A DNA stretch of 64,000 nt from CAKAHY01 sp963522175 (GCA_963522175.1 CAUQXC010000002.1:310001-374000), one strand, 5' to 3'; numbered from the stretch's first letter, positions 52,278 through 61,559 are shown. Notes: a model not told the origin generated them from the letters alone. Translations and numbers: made by a program.

Positions 52278-53580
52278 CCTCTTCACTTTCCGTTTCATCA
52301 TAGTCGGTATCAACATTGACTTTTAAAGCTTCAATAAATTTATTTTCCGCTTTCAGACAGGTAAATATCATCTTTTTATATTTAATACTGAAGTCGTCAT
52401 CATCCACCGGTAACCTGCCCAGCTTATTAATAATAAAGCCGTTAATGGTGTCGAATTCTTCGATATCTTCCTCGTCAAATTCAAAATTCAAAGTTTTTGA
52501 AAACTCATCCAAAGAACATATTCCGTTTACTGTATATGAACCGTCTCCGTTATCAATGATGTTTTCCTCTTCTTCCACATCGTATTCATCCAAAATATTT
52601 CCTACTATCTCCTCAAGTATATCCTCAAGAGTTACTATTCCCTGAGTCTGAGCATACTCATCGATAACGACTACCAGATGCAGCTTATTTGTTTGCATCT
52701 CCTTAAAAAGCTCATCAAGATTTTTTGTCTCCGGAACGAATTGTACCCTTCTTATTAAGCCCTTTATCTCTGAAAGGCTCTTGTTCCTTTTACCCGGTTT
52801 TCTGAGATATATAAAGGCGTCCTTCATATTTATCACACCTAAAATATGGTCAATATCTTCCGAATAAACCGGATATCTGGAATTAATACCTTCATTCAGC
52901 ATAAAATCGACAGTATCCGAAAGCGTAGACTCGGCATCCAAGCAAACCAGATTCTTTCTGTTTGTCATAACATCCGCCGCCGTCTTATCATTAAGCTCAA
53001 AGATATTCGTAATCATCATAGCTTCTCGAGATTCTAAAATCCCCTGCTCATGTCCTTCGTTAACCATACTCATTATGTCTTCTTCCGTAACATTATCGGT
53101 TTCCGTATAAGAATTTACAGAAAATATTTTTAATACCGAACGCGATATCATGTTTATTATCCAAACCGCCGGCGAAAAAATAAACATAAAAAAGTTTACA
53201 ATAGGATATGCAAACAAAGCAAATTCCTTGGATTTATTTCTTGCAAGGTATTTCGGAATAACGATACCGAAACTCAGGTGTACAAGTAAAGCGAGTACAT
53301 ATACCGGAATCTTATATTCATCTTCACAGGAATCCAATATCAAATCTCCTATGATATATGAGAATAAAACCGATATCAGCTGTACCGTATTTACAAATTT
53401 TGTCGGTCTGTTTATGATTCTCAACAATCTTGCCGCCTTTTTGTCACCTTCCTCCATATCGCGCTCAAGATCGCTTTCTCCTATGTTCTTGATGCTTGTA
53501 CCGAAACCGAATACGGTAGCATTTATTAAAACTATAATAATAAATGCCAAAATATTAAACCACGAATGATAATCCTCCAC
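52270..53580 (-). CDS. DUF21/CBS/CorC_HlyC membrane protein (hemolysin C-like)
   Basis: A 436-residue CNNM/CorC-type protein. A DUF21 membrane domain with three or four segments spans about 1-155 (ILAFIIIVLINATVFGFGTSIKNIGESDLERD). A CBS pair follows (VMTNRKNLVCLDAESTLSDTVDFMLNEG, then IRRVQFVPETKNLDELFKEMQ). A CorC_HlyC domain near 345-420 (GDGSYTVNGICSLDEFSKTL) ends the fold, with an acidic tail. Such proteins are linked to Mg2+ export. GTG 53580 has AAAGGAG seven bases upstream. Confidence 0.92.
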   Translation of the reverse strand: MEDYHSWFNILAFIIIVLINATVFGFGTSIKNIGESDLERDMEEGDKKAARLLRIINRPTKFVNTVQLISVLFSYIIGDLILDSCEDEYKIPVYVLALLVHLSFGIVIPKYLARNKSKEFALFAYPIVNFFMFIFSPAVWIINMISRSVLKIFSVNSYTETDNVTEEDIMSMVNEGHEQGILESREAMMITNIFELNDKTAADVMTNRKNLVCLDAESTLSDTVDFMLNEGINSRYPVYSEDIDHILGVINMKDAFIYLRKPGKRNKSLSEIKGLIRRVQFVPETKNLDELFKEMQTNKLHLVVVIDEYAQTQGIVTLEDILEEIVGNILDEYDVEEEENIIDNGDGSYTVNGICSLDEFSKTLNFEFDEEDIEEFDTINGFIINKLGRLPVDDDDFSIKYKKMIFTCLKAENKFIEALKVNVDTDYDETESEEDE

Positions 53581-53582
53581 CT

Positions 53583-54473
53583 CTAAACTCCTTTTTTTCT
53601 GTTATATTCCATAGCCGCGGGAATGCATGCAATAATATCTCTTGCTATAGTCCCGTGCTCCGAAATTTTCCTTGCAGCCAGTCTTGCAGCCAAATTATGT
53701 ATATATACAGCCATAGCAAGGCAAATACCATCATCCTCGCAAAAACAGAGTATTGCCGCCATTATGCCGCTAAGTATATCGCCGCTTCCCGCCTTGGCAA
53801 GGGCAGGGGCGGGTATATCGTTTACATAGCTCACATCCTTAGATACAATAACCGTCTTTGCCGACTTTAAAACCAGAGTGACCCCGTGACTCTCATAATA
53901 ATCCTTTGCCGTCCCCAACATATCGCTTTTTATAATGTCCGTACTTAAACCGCAAAGCCTCTCCATTTCTTTTATATGCGGTGTAAGTATAGTATTCTCC
54001 GTAAGATATTTTTGAAGATAGGGATATTTTGAAATAATGTTTATAGCATCGGCATCCACAATTAAAGGCACATAGGCTTTACTCAAAACCTCTTCCACAA
54101 GTACCTTGACATAAGGTTCTGTGCTTAGCCCCGGACCTATAACGATGACACTTGCCCACGAAAGCTCTTTTTCTATAAAGTCTGAAAACTCCTGCCTCTC
54201 TTCATCTATAAGTTTGCTGTTATAGCAGGATATAAGAGCCTCCGGCAATGCCGTTTGCAAAATTATCCTGTTCTCTTCGGGGCTTAATATCTTAACCAAA
54301 CCCGCTCCCGCTCTGTAAGCGGAAAGCGCCGATAAAAATGCGGCTCCGGACATTCCTTCACTGCCCGCAATAATCAAAACTTTTCCGTAGGTTCCTTTAT
54401 GAGCGTCATTTTTTCTTGGCGGTAAGTGTTCCAAAATACTGTTATCCAAACGAATTATTTTTGGCTCTGACAT
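53583..54473 (-). CDS. nnrD: ADP/ATP-dependent (S)-NAD(P)H-hydrate dehydratase
   Basis: Repairs hydrated NAD(P)H, 296 aa, ribokinase-like fold. It shows HKGTYGKVLIIAGSEGMSGAAFLSALSAYRAGAGLVKIL, VIGPGLSTEPYVKVL, LTPHIKEMERLCG, and PALAKAGSGDILSGIMAAIL (nucleotide/catalytic Asp). Only the dehydratase half is present; the epimerase half (NnrE), often fused in bacteria, is absent from the window. It starts one base after the acpS stop. Confidence 0.94.
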   Translation of the reverse strand: MSEPKIIRLDNSILEHLPPRKNDAHKGTYGKVLIIAGSEGMSGAAFLSALSAYRAGAGLVKILSPEENRIILQTALPEALISCYNSKLIDEERQEFSDFIEKELSWASVIVIGPGLSTEPYVKVLVEEVLSKAYVPLIVDADAINIISKYPYLQKYLTENTILTPHIKEMERLCGLSTDIIKSDMLGTAKDYYESHGVTLVLKSAKTVIVSKDVSYVNDIPAPALAKAGSGDILSGIMAAILCFCEDDGICLAMAVYIHNLAARLAARKISEHGTIARDIIACIPAAMEYNRKKGV

Positions 54474-54474
54474 A

Positions 54475-54834
54475 TTATTTCTCCAATATTACAACCGAAT
54501 TTGCATATTCTTTTAAATTAGAAATACTCACATGTATGTAGTTGCACCCAAGCTTATTATATAGGTTTAAAGCTTCATTGTATAGTACAATATACGGTTT
54601 TCCCAGATCATCCCTCAAAACTTCCACGTCTCTCGGAGAAATACCTCTAAACCCGACACCTAAAGCCTTTACCAAGGCTTCTTTTGTAGCAAAATTACCG
54701 GCAAAGAAGGAAGCCCTGCCTCCCGCTTGCCGGTATTCTTGTTCCGTGAAAGTTTTCTTCACAAACGAAACTCTCTCACAGGCTTTCTCTATTCTTTTAA
54801 TTTCAATCAAATCTGTACCCAGACCTATAATCAT
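54475..54834 (-). CDS. acpS: holo-[acyl-carrier-protein] synthase
   Basis: Transfers 4'-phosphopantetheine to ACP for fatty acid synthesis, 119 aa. MIIGLGTDLIEIKRIEKACER carries the metal Asp; AGNFATKEALVKALGVGFRGISPRDVEVLRD holds the second acidic site and Lys; VSISNLKEYANSVVILEK ends the chain. It lies five bases after rex and one base before nnrD, a common clostridial cluster. Confidence 0.96.
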   Translation of the reverse strand: MIIGLGTDLIEIKRIEKACERVSFVKKTFTEQEYRQAGGRASFFAGNFATKEALVKALGVGFRGISPRDVEVLRDDLGKPYIVLYNEALNLYNKLGCNYIHVSISNLKEYANSVVILEK

Positions 54835-54839
54835 TACTC

Positions 54840-55499
54840 TTAAAAATCCTCTTCACTGTCAAACTCAGCCGCTTCTTTGTTGGACAACTTATACGACAAT
54901 CTCATCAAAGACTCGGACAGATGCACATTCTCAACCACTATATCCGAAGGAACCTTAAGATCCAGATGTGCAAAGTTCCATATAGCCTTTATACCGAACT
55001 TGACCAACTTGTCCGCTATATCCGGAGCACTTGTCTTAGGTAGGGTTAAAACAGCTATTTTTATATCATTTTCCCTGATGAAAGCCTCAAGGTAACTCAA
55101 GCTGTGAACCGGAACATTTCTGATTTTTTTACCTATCAGCAAGGGATTGACATCGAACATGGCTTTAAAAACAAATCCTCTTCTTTCAAACGCCGAATAG
55201 TTTGCAATAGCCTGTCCCAGATTACCTGCACCTATGATAACCGCATTGTTCTTTTTATCTATTCCTAAAATCTTTCCGATTTCATCATATAAATATCTTA
55301 CATTGTAGCCGTAGCCCTGCTGTCCGAAACCTCCGAAGTTATTCAAGTCCTGCCTTATCTGAGAAGCTGTAACCTTCATCCTCTGGCTCAATTCTCTTGA
55401 GGATATACGCTCGCAGCCCTCTTCCTGCAATTCTCCCAAATATCTGTAATACCTCGGTAGTCTCAATATAACCGCTTTTGATATTTTTTTAGTTTCCAT
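54840..55499 (-). CDS. rex: redox-sensing transcriptional repressor Rex
   Basis: Senses NADH/NAD+ and represses fermentation genes, 219 aa. The winged helix has ISKAVILRLPRYYRYLGEL and ISSRELSQRMKVTASQIRQDLNNFGGFGQQGYGYNV. The Rossmann motif is AVIIGAGNLGQAIANY. The swap helix region at the C-terminus has IWNFAHLDLKVPSDIVVENVHLSESLMRLSY. ATG 55499 is preferred over a TTG further up although its ribosome site is at long spacing. No Rex-type operator (TTGTGA..TCACAA) was seen at its own promoter. Confidence 0.95.
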   Translation of the reverse strand: METKKISKAVILRLPRYYRYLGELQEEGCERISSRELSQRMKVTASQIRQDLNNFGGFGQQGYGYNVRYLYDEIGKILGIDKKNNAVIIGAGNLGQAIANYSAFERRGFVFKAMFDVNPLLIGKKIRNVPVHSLSYLEAFIRENDIKIAVLTLPKTSAPDIADKLVKFGIKAIWNFAHLDLKVPSDIVVENVHLSESLMRLSYKLSNKEAAEFDSEEDF

Positions 55500-55546
55500 A
55501 ATATCCCAAAACTCCTTTAATCCCTCAGTCAAGAATTCTTAGTTCA

Positions 55547-55575
55547 AGTATAATATTATGTCTACTATTTGTCAA
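55547..55575 (-). promoter_or_regulatory. rex promoter
   Basis: TTGACA at 55570-55575 and TATACT at 55547-55552 with a 17-base spacer, giving a start near 55540 for rex-acpS-nnrD and beyond. Confidence 0.8.
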
Positions 55576-55627
55576 TTGAATAGGTAAATCTTATTATAGT
55601 ATTTTTTTATAATGTTATTTTATAGTA

Positions 55628-56500
55628 TTATTTATAGAAAGTTTTGTACTCTTTTAACAACTCTTCGTTTTCCATAATAAAAGGTTTTACCGCCTCTTCT
55701 CTTTTTTCCTCATATTTTAACATAAGATAGGTATTCAAATCTTCCTTACTTGCAAACTTCAAAACCTGATAAGGAGCTTCAAATGATATTTTTTCTATAA
55801 AAATATACGAACCGTCAACCGGGAATAAAACTCCCGTATGCCCCACAAAAAGCTTGTTACCGTCAACATCATCATAAAACCATACAGTAATGAGGCTTGC
55901 ACCGTTTAGATTGAATTTTATGTTTTGCTCCTGCATATATTTTTGGGCATTAGCAAGATGCACCTTTATATCTTTCGTATTTTCAGTAGCGACCGCACTG
56001 AAAAGTGTCTTAAATCTGTCAATATTATCTTCTGTAAGCTTATATTCTTCCGGACTGTTGGCTATAGCCTCCTTATCCATGAAAAGAAGACTTTCATCAT
56101 AAGACTTTGTATCGTTTAGTTCCAGATTTTTATTTATCAGATTAAAAGCCGTAAGTCTACAGTTATAGCCCGGGAAATAAGGATATTTTTCACCCCATGT
56201 TTCCACTATTGTTCCCATATCGTATTTTTCTTCCGTTGTATCAAGCTTTCCATATCCCTTTTGTACCAAAGACTCTGTCTTTATAGTGCTGTTATAGAGG
56301 CTTGTCTGTCCTATAAATCGTTCCACGCTTTCACCATCCAGATACTTTGCAATAACCTCTTTAACTTCATTCTTTGTATCCTCGTCAAGTAAATTTGAGT
56401 ATCCTATTTCAGGAAGCTTCGGCTCCTCCTGCGGCACTTCCTTCGCTTTACATGCCACCAATATAAAAGATAAAGCCAGTATATATAATATATTTTTCAT
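55628..56500 (-). CDS. DUF4300 family lipoprotein
   Basis: A 290-residue lipoprotein. Signal MKNILYILALSFILVAC with lipobox Cys at residue 17. The body starts GYSNLLDEDTKNEVKEVIAKYL and contains YPYFPGYNCRLTAFNLINKN and VWFYDDVDGNKLFVGHTGVLFPVDGSYIFIEKISFEAPYQVLKF, which match the DUF4300 pattern known from streptococci and oral anaerobes. Function unknown. GAAAGG lies well before ATG 56500. It is divergent from the RluA-like gene; no distinct terminator was recognised in the 127 bases before rex. Confidence 0.85.
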   Translation of the reverse strand: MKNILYILALSFILVACKAKEVPQEEPKLPEIGYSNLLDEDTKNEVKEVIAKYLDGESVERFIGQTSLYNSTIKTESLVQKGYGKLDTTEEKYDMGTIVETWGEKYPYFPGYNCRLTAFNLINKNLELNDTKSYDESLLFMDKEAIANSPEEYKLTEDNIDRFKTLFSAVATENTKDIKVHLANAQKYMQEQNIKFNLNGASLITVWFYDDVDGNKLFVGHTGVLFPVDGSYIFIEKISFEAPYQVLKFASKEDLNTYLMLKYEEKREEAVKPFIMENEELLKEYKTFYK

Positions 56501-56609
56501 TTTTGTTTTCTACCTTTCATCATTATAATAATGCAAAAACATATTTAAATTTTTAACATATTTTGATAGAATAAGCTTTACTTTATTATTACAAATAAGG
56601 ATAAAATAT

Positions 56610-57506
56610 ATGAAAAGAACTATAAACTATTATATTGACGCTGCAAATGCAAACCAAAGCATAGAAAAGTTTTTAAAATCCAAGTCCTATACTTCAAGTG
56701 TTCTGGCAAAAATCAAAAAAATGCCTGAAAGTGTCCTCATAAAAGGAGAATGGGTTCATATGAACCGCATACTTAAGGAAGGAGAAACCCTCAGTATAAT
56801 TATCAGCGAGAATGAGAATTCCGAAAATATTTTACCGGTAAAACTCGACTTTCAGGCAGTCTACGAGGATGAGGATATTATAGTGGTTAATAAGCCTGCA
56901 AATATGCCTATTCATCCATCTTTAAACAACTATGAAAATAGCCTTGCAAATGCCCTTGCCTATTATTATAAGGCTCAGAATAAAAATTTTGTTTTTAGAT
57001 GTATAAACAGACTTGATAAGGATACCACAGGGCTAACCATAGTTGCCAAAAACATGATAAGTGCCTGTATTTTATACAAGGATATGCAAAAAAGAAGGAT
57101 TAAAAGAACCTACCTGGCCTTGGTAGAAAATAATAAGCTCCTTCCGGATACAGGTATTATAGATGCTCCCATAGCCAGACAAAGCGAGTCCCTTATTACC
57201 AGAATCGTTGATTTTGAGAAAGGAGATAAAGCTCTTACCCGATATAAAGTCCTTTCCACTCATAAAAATACAGCTCTTGTCGAGTTAAAGCTTGATACGG
57301 GAAGAACCCACCAAATACGGGTTCATATGTCTTATATATTTGCACCGCTGGTTGGAGACTATTTATATAATCCTAAGTATTTAAACAGCACCCTCACAAG
57401 ACCCCTGCTTCACTCTTCAAGGCTTGAATTTAATCATCCTATAAATGCAAAACCTCTAAGTTTTCTTGCAAGTTTACCCCCTGATATGAATATAGAAAGC
57501 ATATAA
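56610..57506 (+). CDS. RluA family pseudouridine synthase
   Basis: A 298-residue RNA pseudouridine synthase. An S4-like N-terminal region (SIEKFLKSKSYTSSVLAKIKKMPESVLIKGEWVHMNR) is followed by DEDIIVVNKPANMPIHPS and the catalytic RCINRLDKDTTGLTIVAKN, then RTYLALVENN and LDTGRTHQIRVHMSYI. Which rRNA or tRNA position it modifies cannot be told; RluD/YlyB/YjbO-type paralogues look alike. AAGGAT precedes ATG 56610. It is plus-strand and ends at a bidirectional terminator. Confidence 0.93.
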   Translation: MKRTINYYIDAANANQSIEKFLKSKSYTSSVLAKIKKMPESVLIKGEWVHMNRILKEGETLSIIISENENSENILPVKLDFQAVYEDEDIIVVNKPANMPIHPSLNNYENSLANALAYYYKAQNKNFVFRCINRLDKDTTGLTIVAKNMISACILYKDMQKRRIKRTYLALVENNKLLPDTGIIDAPIARQSESLITRIVDFEKGDKALTRYKVLSTHKNTALVELKLDTGRTHQIRVHMSYIFAPLVGDYLYNPKYLNSTLTRPLLHSSRLEFNHPINAKPLSFLASLPPDMNIESI

Positions 57507-57534
57507 AAAAGCAACTCGAATGAGTTGCTTTTTT
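57505..57534. terminator. bidirectional terminator between RluA-like gene and the pilus locus
   Basis: GCAACTC (57511-57517) pairs with GAGTTGC (57522-57528) around four bases, flanked by six A and six T. It works for the RluA-like gene (plus) and for the VWA protein gene (minus). Confidence 0.9.
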
Positions 57535-57556
57535 ATATCTATTGTGACAAGGAATT

Positions 57557-60337
57557 TTACCAAATTCCTCCTCTTACCTGATAATGGTTGTCAAATTCAG
57601 GAGCCTCAGAGAAGCTTATATTAGCCTGCAAATCTCCCGTTCCGTCATCCGCTACATCTACAGTTACTTTAATAACCTTTTCGTCATAAGTCATATACTC
57701 AACCTTTTCTTTAGGAAGTATCTGCTTAACCTCAAAGGTATATGTTCCCGGATTGGAGAATCTGATATCCTCAAAGTTAATAAATCCGTCAGCTGCATTT
57801 ACTACAGTTCTGGTCTCACCAAGATCTACATTTGTCTGCTTCAACTCAAACTTAAATGCACCGCCTACAAGTCTCATTCCTGTAAGAACAACCTTAAGCT
57901 GTATAACAGGTTGAGCCGGCTTAAACCTAAATTCATTCTTGAATACATTATCAGGAGCGTATTGAACATCCGCCGCCAAAGCTCCACCTACATCGGTAAC
58001 AACAACAGTAACCTTTCTAGGAATAACATCATATATAATATGTTCATCTGCCGGAACAGGAGGAACTTCTCTTATATAATATTCATGTGTTCCCACATCA
58101 GTCAAAGTTATAGGTGCAAAAGTAATATCACCATTTTGAGCATTCTTAACTGTTTCAACAAGAGCTCCGTTCTTTGTCAAACTGAACTCAAATTCATTTG
58201 CTTTAAGTGCTCTTCCTGTGAGCTCTTTCTTTGCCTTAAGATTTATGACTACCGGAGTAGGCACATACTTATTCACAAATAACGGTTGCTTATCGTACTT
58301 GATATTCTTAACCACAAGTACGTCATTCTCCCATACAATCTTAACATTGAGCTCAAATATGGTTTCATCATAGATGATACCCGGCTCCTTCGTATCCGGA
58401 ATTACCTCTTGCATGTAGTATGTAAAGTCTCCCGGGTTACTGATATTAAGAGATGTAAACACTATCTTTCCATCAGCCGCGTTCTTCGCCCTTCCTATCT
58501 CTCTCTTGCTTCCGTCAGCAAGTTTTTCAAAGAGCACAAACTCAAACTGCTCGTTCTCTAAAACTTTACCTGTAAGCTCTTTCTTTGCTTCTATTACTAC
58601 CGGCAATACAGGTGGCGGAACTACTTGAACTACAGGTTTCAAATAAACCTTTTCTGCAGGCTTTCCACCGTCAAACTTAAATTTTAGTCTTGCCTCATTA
58701 TTTGAGAAAAATCCTGATTTTCCGGAACTTGTGGTATTGCTTCCGTAATCAGTGCCGGAATCACCGACAGAAGGATATGTCCGAGTTGCGTTATATTCCA
58801 AAAGTGCCTTATTACTTGAACGCACATTAAAGGAAACAATATACTCCGATCCCGGATTTGTAGGCTTCAGAAGCCTCATACTTACTTTCTTGCTACTCGG
58901 ATCATAAGATAAGTTATAATCCGTATTCATTGCAAGTGTTTTTCGTTTTCCTTTTTCTACAGCAACAACCTTAGATCCGCCTGTATAATCAACATAATCG
59001 GAAAGCGTATCCTCTATGGTAACATCATATAAGTGACCGCCAACTTTTGATAAAAATCTATCGAATGCATTTGTCAGCTGCTCAGGGCTTGCGACATGCA
59101 CCATATACTTTTCTTTATTAACTCTTACAGCCTGTGTAACCGTCTGCAGAGTTGAAGCATCTCCCGGATTATCGCCTATAAACACCGAGTAAAAACTCGT
59201 AACTTTCGGGAAACCCTTCGCAGCTTCCATTGCATAAGGCAATGCTATAGGATATTGAACATTATATCCTCTTGCATTTGTAGCCGGCAAAGCTGCTGTA
59301 GGCAAACCGTCGGTAAGAAAGAACACTATTGTCTCTCTGTTCGGGTCGAGCAAACCGCTTATTATATTTTGTGCACTTTTGAAACCTTGATAATAGTTGG
59401 TACCTCCTTCGGCACCACCCGGCAAGGTCATACTATTTGCAGTTTTTTCCAACTGAGCTCTATTAGAAGATTGCGTAACCAATGTTCTTGTATTGGTTCC
59501 GAACTGGATAATGGAAATTCTGTTGCTCGGATCCTTGGTGAGCGTTGCCATACTTCCCGAAACAACACTCTTCATTCTTGCAAACCTTGTACTGGAGCCC
59601 AAATTCTCATTCATAGAGTTACTTACGTCAAGCAAGAAGATTATATCTTTAGCCTTTTCTTTAGCTCCTTCTTCTTCCTTTACATTCAAATATAACCTAT
59701 AATCATTTTTCCCACCTACACTGGTATCCGGATTTGCCACTCCATCACCAAGATAGTCTATAGTTTTTGAATAATTAACTGTAGGCTCCGGTGCTTTTCC
59801 CACCTCACCTATATCAGGATTATATCTGAAATGCAATGTAACATTGGCTGTTTTTTTCCAACTATTCTTAATGGCAACCCAGTTCATAGGAGTTATAGGA
59901 ACACTTGCTTTTCCATTATCATTATATGTGTATGAACCTGTGTTGTCACCAAATTCTATTCTTTCCAAACTGATATTAGCCTCTGTACTTGCTACAGACT
60001 GGAAAGTCACTATGTTATAATATGTGGTATGATTCATAGCATAGAAAAACACCGATGCTGTTTGCCCATGCGTCCACTCAAAAGTATTAGTCCTCGTATC
60101 ACCGTCGGCAGGCACAAGACAGTTATCCTCCCTACCGTACGGTCTAACAAAGCTGACCACTCTGCTGGCACCGTATTTGAATTTTTTTGTCCTGACTGAT
60201 GCCGGAATCTCATTAGCATTGTCAATAACTGTTTTTACCTTAATCGTTACATCTCCAACCGCCGCATAGGTTTTTATACCAAATATGCAGGTAAAGAATA
60301 AGATAAGTGTAAAAAATCCCATTTTTAAGTATTTCAT
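57557..60337 (-). CDS. secreted VWA protein with three isopeptide pilin (Spy0128/FctA) domains
   Basis: A 926-residue exported protein, the last gene of a Tad-like locus. Signal peptide to about residue 25 (GIKTYA). A unique region spans to about 225, with one fairly long Tyr/Asn-rich stretch. The VWA domain covers about 230-435 with a MIDAS (LLDVSNSMNEN near 237, GGTNYYQG, FLTDGLPT near 342). Three Spy0128-type domains follow, each with LTG and a terminal Asn: K585/E644/N689, K703/E757/N801, and K815/Q872/N917. The third has Gln where the catalytic Glu is expected. There is no LPXTG, no C-terminal membrane segment and no basic tail; it ends RGGIW. A tip or shaft adhesin of the pilus is inferred. 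Confidence 0.88.
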   Translation of the reverse strand: MKYLKMGFFTLILFFTCIFGIKTYAAVGDVTIKVKTVIDNANEIPASVRTKKFKYGASRVVSFVRPYGREDNCLVPADGDTRTNTFEWTHGQTASVFFYAMNHTTYYNIVTFQSVASTEANISLERIEFGDNTGSYTYNDNGKASVPITPMNWVAIKNSWKKTANVTLHFRYNPDIGEVGKAPEPTVNYSKTIDYLGDGVANPDTSVGGKNDYRLYLNVKEEEGAKEKAKDIIFLLDVSNSMNENLGSSTRFARMKSVVSGSMATLTKDPSNRISIIQFGTNTRTLVTQSSNRAQLEKTANSMTLPGGAEGGTNYYQGFKSAQNIISGLLDPNRETIVFFLTDGLPTAALPATNARGYNVQYPIALPYAMEAAKGFPKVTSFYSVFIGDNPGDASTLQTVTQAVRVNKEKYMVHVASPEQLTNAFDRFLSKVGGHLYDVTIEDTLSDYVDYTGGSKVVAVEKGKRKTLAMNTDYNLSYDPSSKKVSMRLLKPTNPGSEYIVSFNVRSSNKALLEYNATRTYPSVGDSGTDYGSNTTSSGKSGFFSNNEARLKFKFDGGKPAEKVYLKPVVQVVPPPVLPVVIEAKKELTGKVLENEQFEFVLFEKLADGSKREIGRAKNAADGKIVFTSLNISNPGDFTYYMQEVIPDTKEPGIIYDETIFELNVKIVWENDVLVVKNIKYDKQPLFVNKYVPTPVVINLKAKKELTGRALKANEFEFSLTKNGALVETVKNAQNGDITFAPITLTDVGTHEYYIREVPPVPADEHIIYDVIPRKVTVVVTDVGGALAADVQYAPDNVFKNEFRFKPAQPVIQLKVVLTGMRLVGGAFKFELKQTNVDLGETRTVVNAADGFINFEDIRFSNPGTYTFEVKQILPKEKVEYMTYDEKVIKVTVDVADDGTGDLQANISFSEAPEFDNHYQVRGGIW

Positions 60338-60358
60338 ATCTACCCTAACCTCTCTTTA

Positions 60359-61534
60359 CTACTTCAGACTACCCGTCAAAGCCTGTTTAACATTTTCGAC
60401 GAAATCCATATTTTGAAAATATTCCCCTCGAAAAAGCTTAGAAAGCTCTGTATCACAAGCAAGTGCCGTCTTTCCTGAAACTCTCTCATATATAGAAGTC
60501 TTTATATGAGAATTATTTACCAGTTCCTCATTAAATATCCCTGCGAGTTGACCTTCAACGGTAACACTTTTTGAAACCGGTAACATAGATGTTCTCGCAT
60601 AAATTAAACTCTGTGCTTCCTTTGAAACCAAAAAATCCACAAACTTCTCAGCTTCAGACTTTGCACGGGATTTAGATAAAATAGAGACCCTCATTCCGCT
60701 TGTCCACGGTATATATGAGTTAAGATCCGAAACAGAAAGTAAAGTAAGGGAATACTTCTCATCAGTTAAGTCCCTGCCTATAATATCCTTACTGTCTACA
60801 GGAAACACTGCGACATCTCCCGCTTCAAACCTCTCCCACACCTCGGCTTCATCCGTAATAAGCCTTTTGTCATTACTGACATTAGCCAAGCTTTGCAAAG
60901 TATTAAAACCTTCATTTATTCCGCCGGCTTCATCATACAAAGTAAATGTTTCGGCGGAACCGTTAAGCAATATACCGTCAGCTAAGGTTCTTAGGTACAA
61001 ATTACCGTCAGAAAGGCTTTTAAGTATAAAAGGATAATCATCTCCAATCTGCATAGCCAAACTTATATCTGCAAATCCCGCCACTGCCTTAGGTATGAAA
61101 AGACCGTTTCTCTCCAGAACATCTCGCCTTGAAAGTAAAAGCGGAACACTGCCGTTTAGGGGCAAAGTATAAATCTTCTCATTCTTATCTACCGACAAAA
61201 GATAATCCGAATTTTTAGACACATTCTTAATTTCAGCCAGCTGCTTTGTTTTCTCAAGGGCATCTAAACTAAATTGCCCCGGTATAGAGATAATATCAAT
61301 TCCGCCAGGTTTGAAATCTTCCTTACTATATTCCGATTCATCTATTACCAAAAGCTCTATCTTGATTTTTTTGTTATCTTGACTTGTGTAAATATCTATA
61401 AGTTCCTTATAAAGAGCTTCTTCAGATTTGACACAAGCCAAGACTAACTTTCGAGGTGAAAGCCATTTTCCAATGTAAAACACTCCAATCAAAAGAACTA
61501 CAATAGATAAAACACCTATAATAATTTTCTTCAT
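60359..61534 (-). CDS. membrane-tethered extracellular solute-binding-like protein
   Basis: A 391-residue protein with an uncleaved-looking N-terminal membrane segment (IIIGVLSIVVLLIGVFYIGKW) and no lipobox. The rest resembles family 1 extracellular binding proteins: KLVLACVKSEEALYKELIDIYTSQ, PLNGSVPLLLSRRDVLERNGL, VWERFEAGDVAVFPVDSKDI, and SKSEAEKFVDFLVSKEAQSLIYARTSMLPVSKSV. No ABC permease or ATPase lies beside it. It is 21 bases before the VWA gene and 25 after the TadG-like gene, so it is probably part of the pilus locus. ATG 61534 is chosen because reading further up runs into the previous gene. Ligand unknown. Confidence 0.75.
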   Translation of the reverse strand: MKKIIIGVLSIVVLLIGVFYIGKWLSPRKLVLACVKSEEALYKELIDIYTSQDNKKIKIELLVIDESEYSKEDFKPGGIDIISIPGQFSLDALEKTKQLAEIKNVSKNSDYLLSVDKNEKIYTLPLNGSVPLLLSRRDVLERNGLFIPKAVAGFADISLAMQIGDDYPFILKSLSDGNLYLRTLADGILLNGSAETFTLYDEAGGINEGFNTLQSLANVSNDKRLITDEAEVWERFEAGDVAVFPVDSKDIIGRDLTDEKYSLTLLSVSDLNSYIPWTSGMRVSILSKSRAKSEAEKFVDFLVSKEAQSLIYARTSMLPVSKSVTVEGQLAGIFNEELVNNSHIKTSIYERVSGKTALACDTELSKLFRGEYFQNMDFVENVKQALTGSLK

Positions 61535-61559
61535 TAATTTTTTACCTAACCTATTTACT

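Noticed and set aside
55500..55627. Rex autoregulatory operator
   Set aside because: No TTGTGA..TCACAA-like palindrome overlaps the rex promoter; only AT-rich direct repeats (ATAGTATT) were seen.
56501..56609. Promoters for the divergent DUF4300 and RluA-like genes
   Set aside because: TATAAT- and TATTAT-like boxes occur but without acceptable -35 elements at normal spacing in this AT-rich gap, so they were not annotated.
57557..57640. LPXTG sortase signal at the end of the VWA protein
   Set aside because: The C-terminus ends FDNHYQVRGGIW with no LPXTG-like motif, no hydrophobic segment and no basic tail, so cell-wall sorting by sortase is not supported.
57584..58282. A 232-codon open frame opposite the pilin domains of the VWA protein
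   Set aside because: The translation is rich in Ile, Tyr and Cys without domain features, and the sense strand carries three clear repeated domains.
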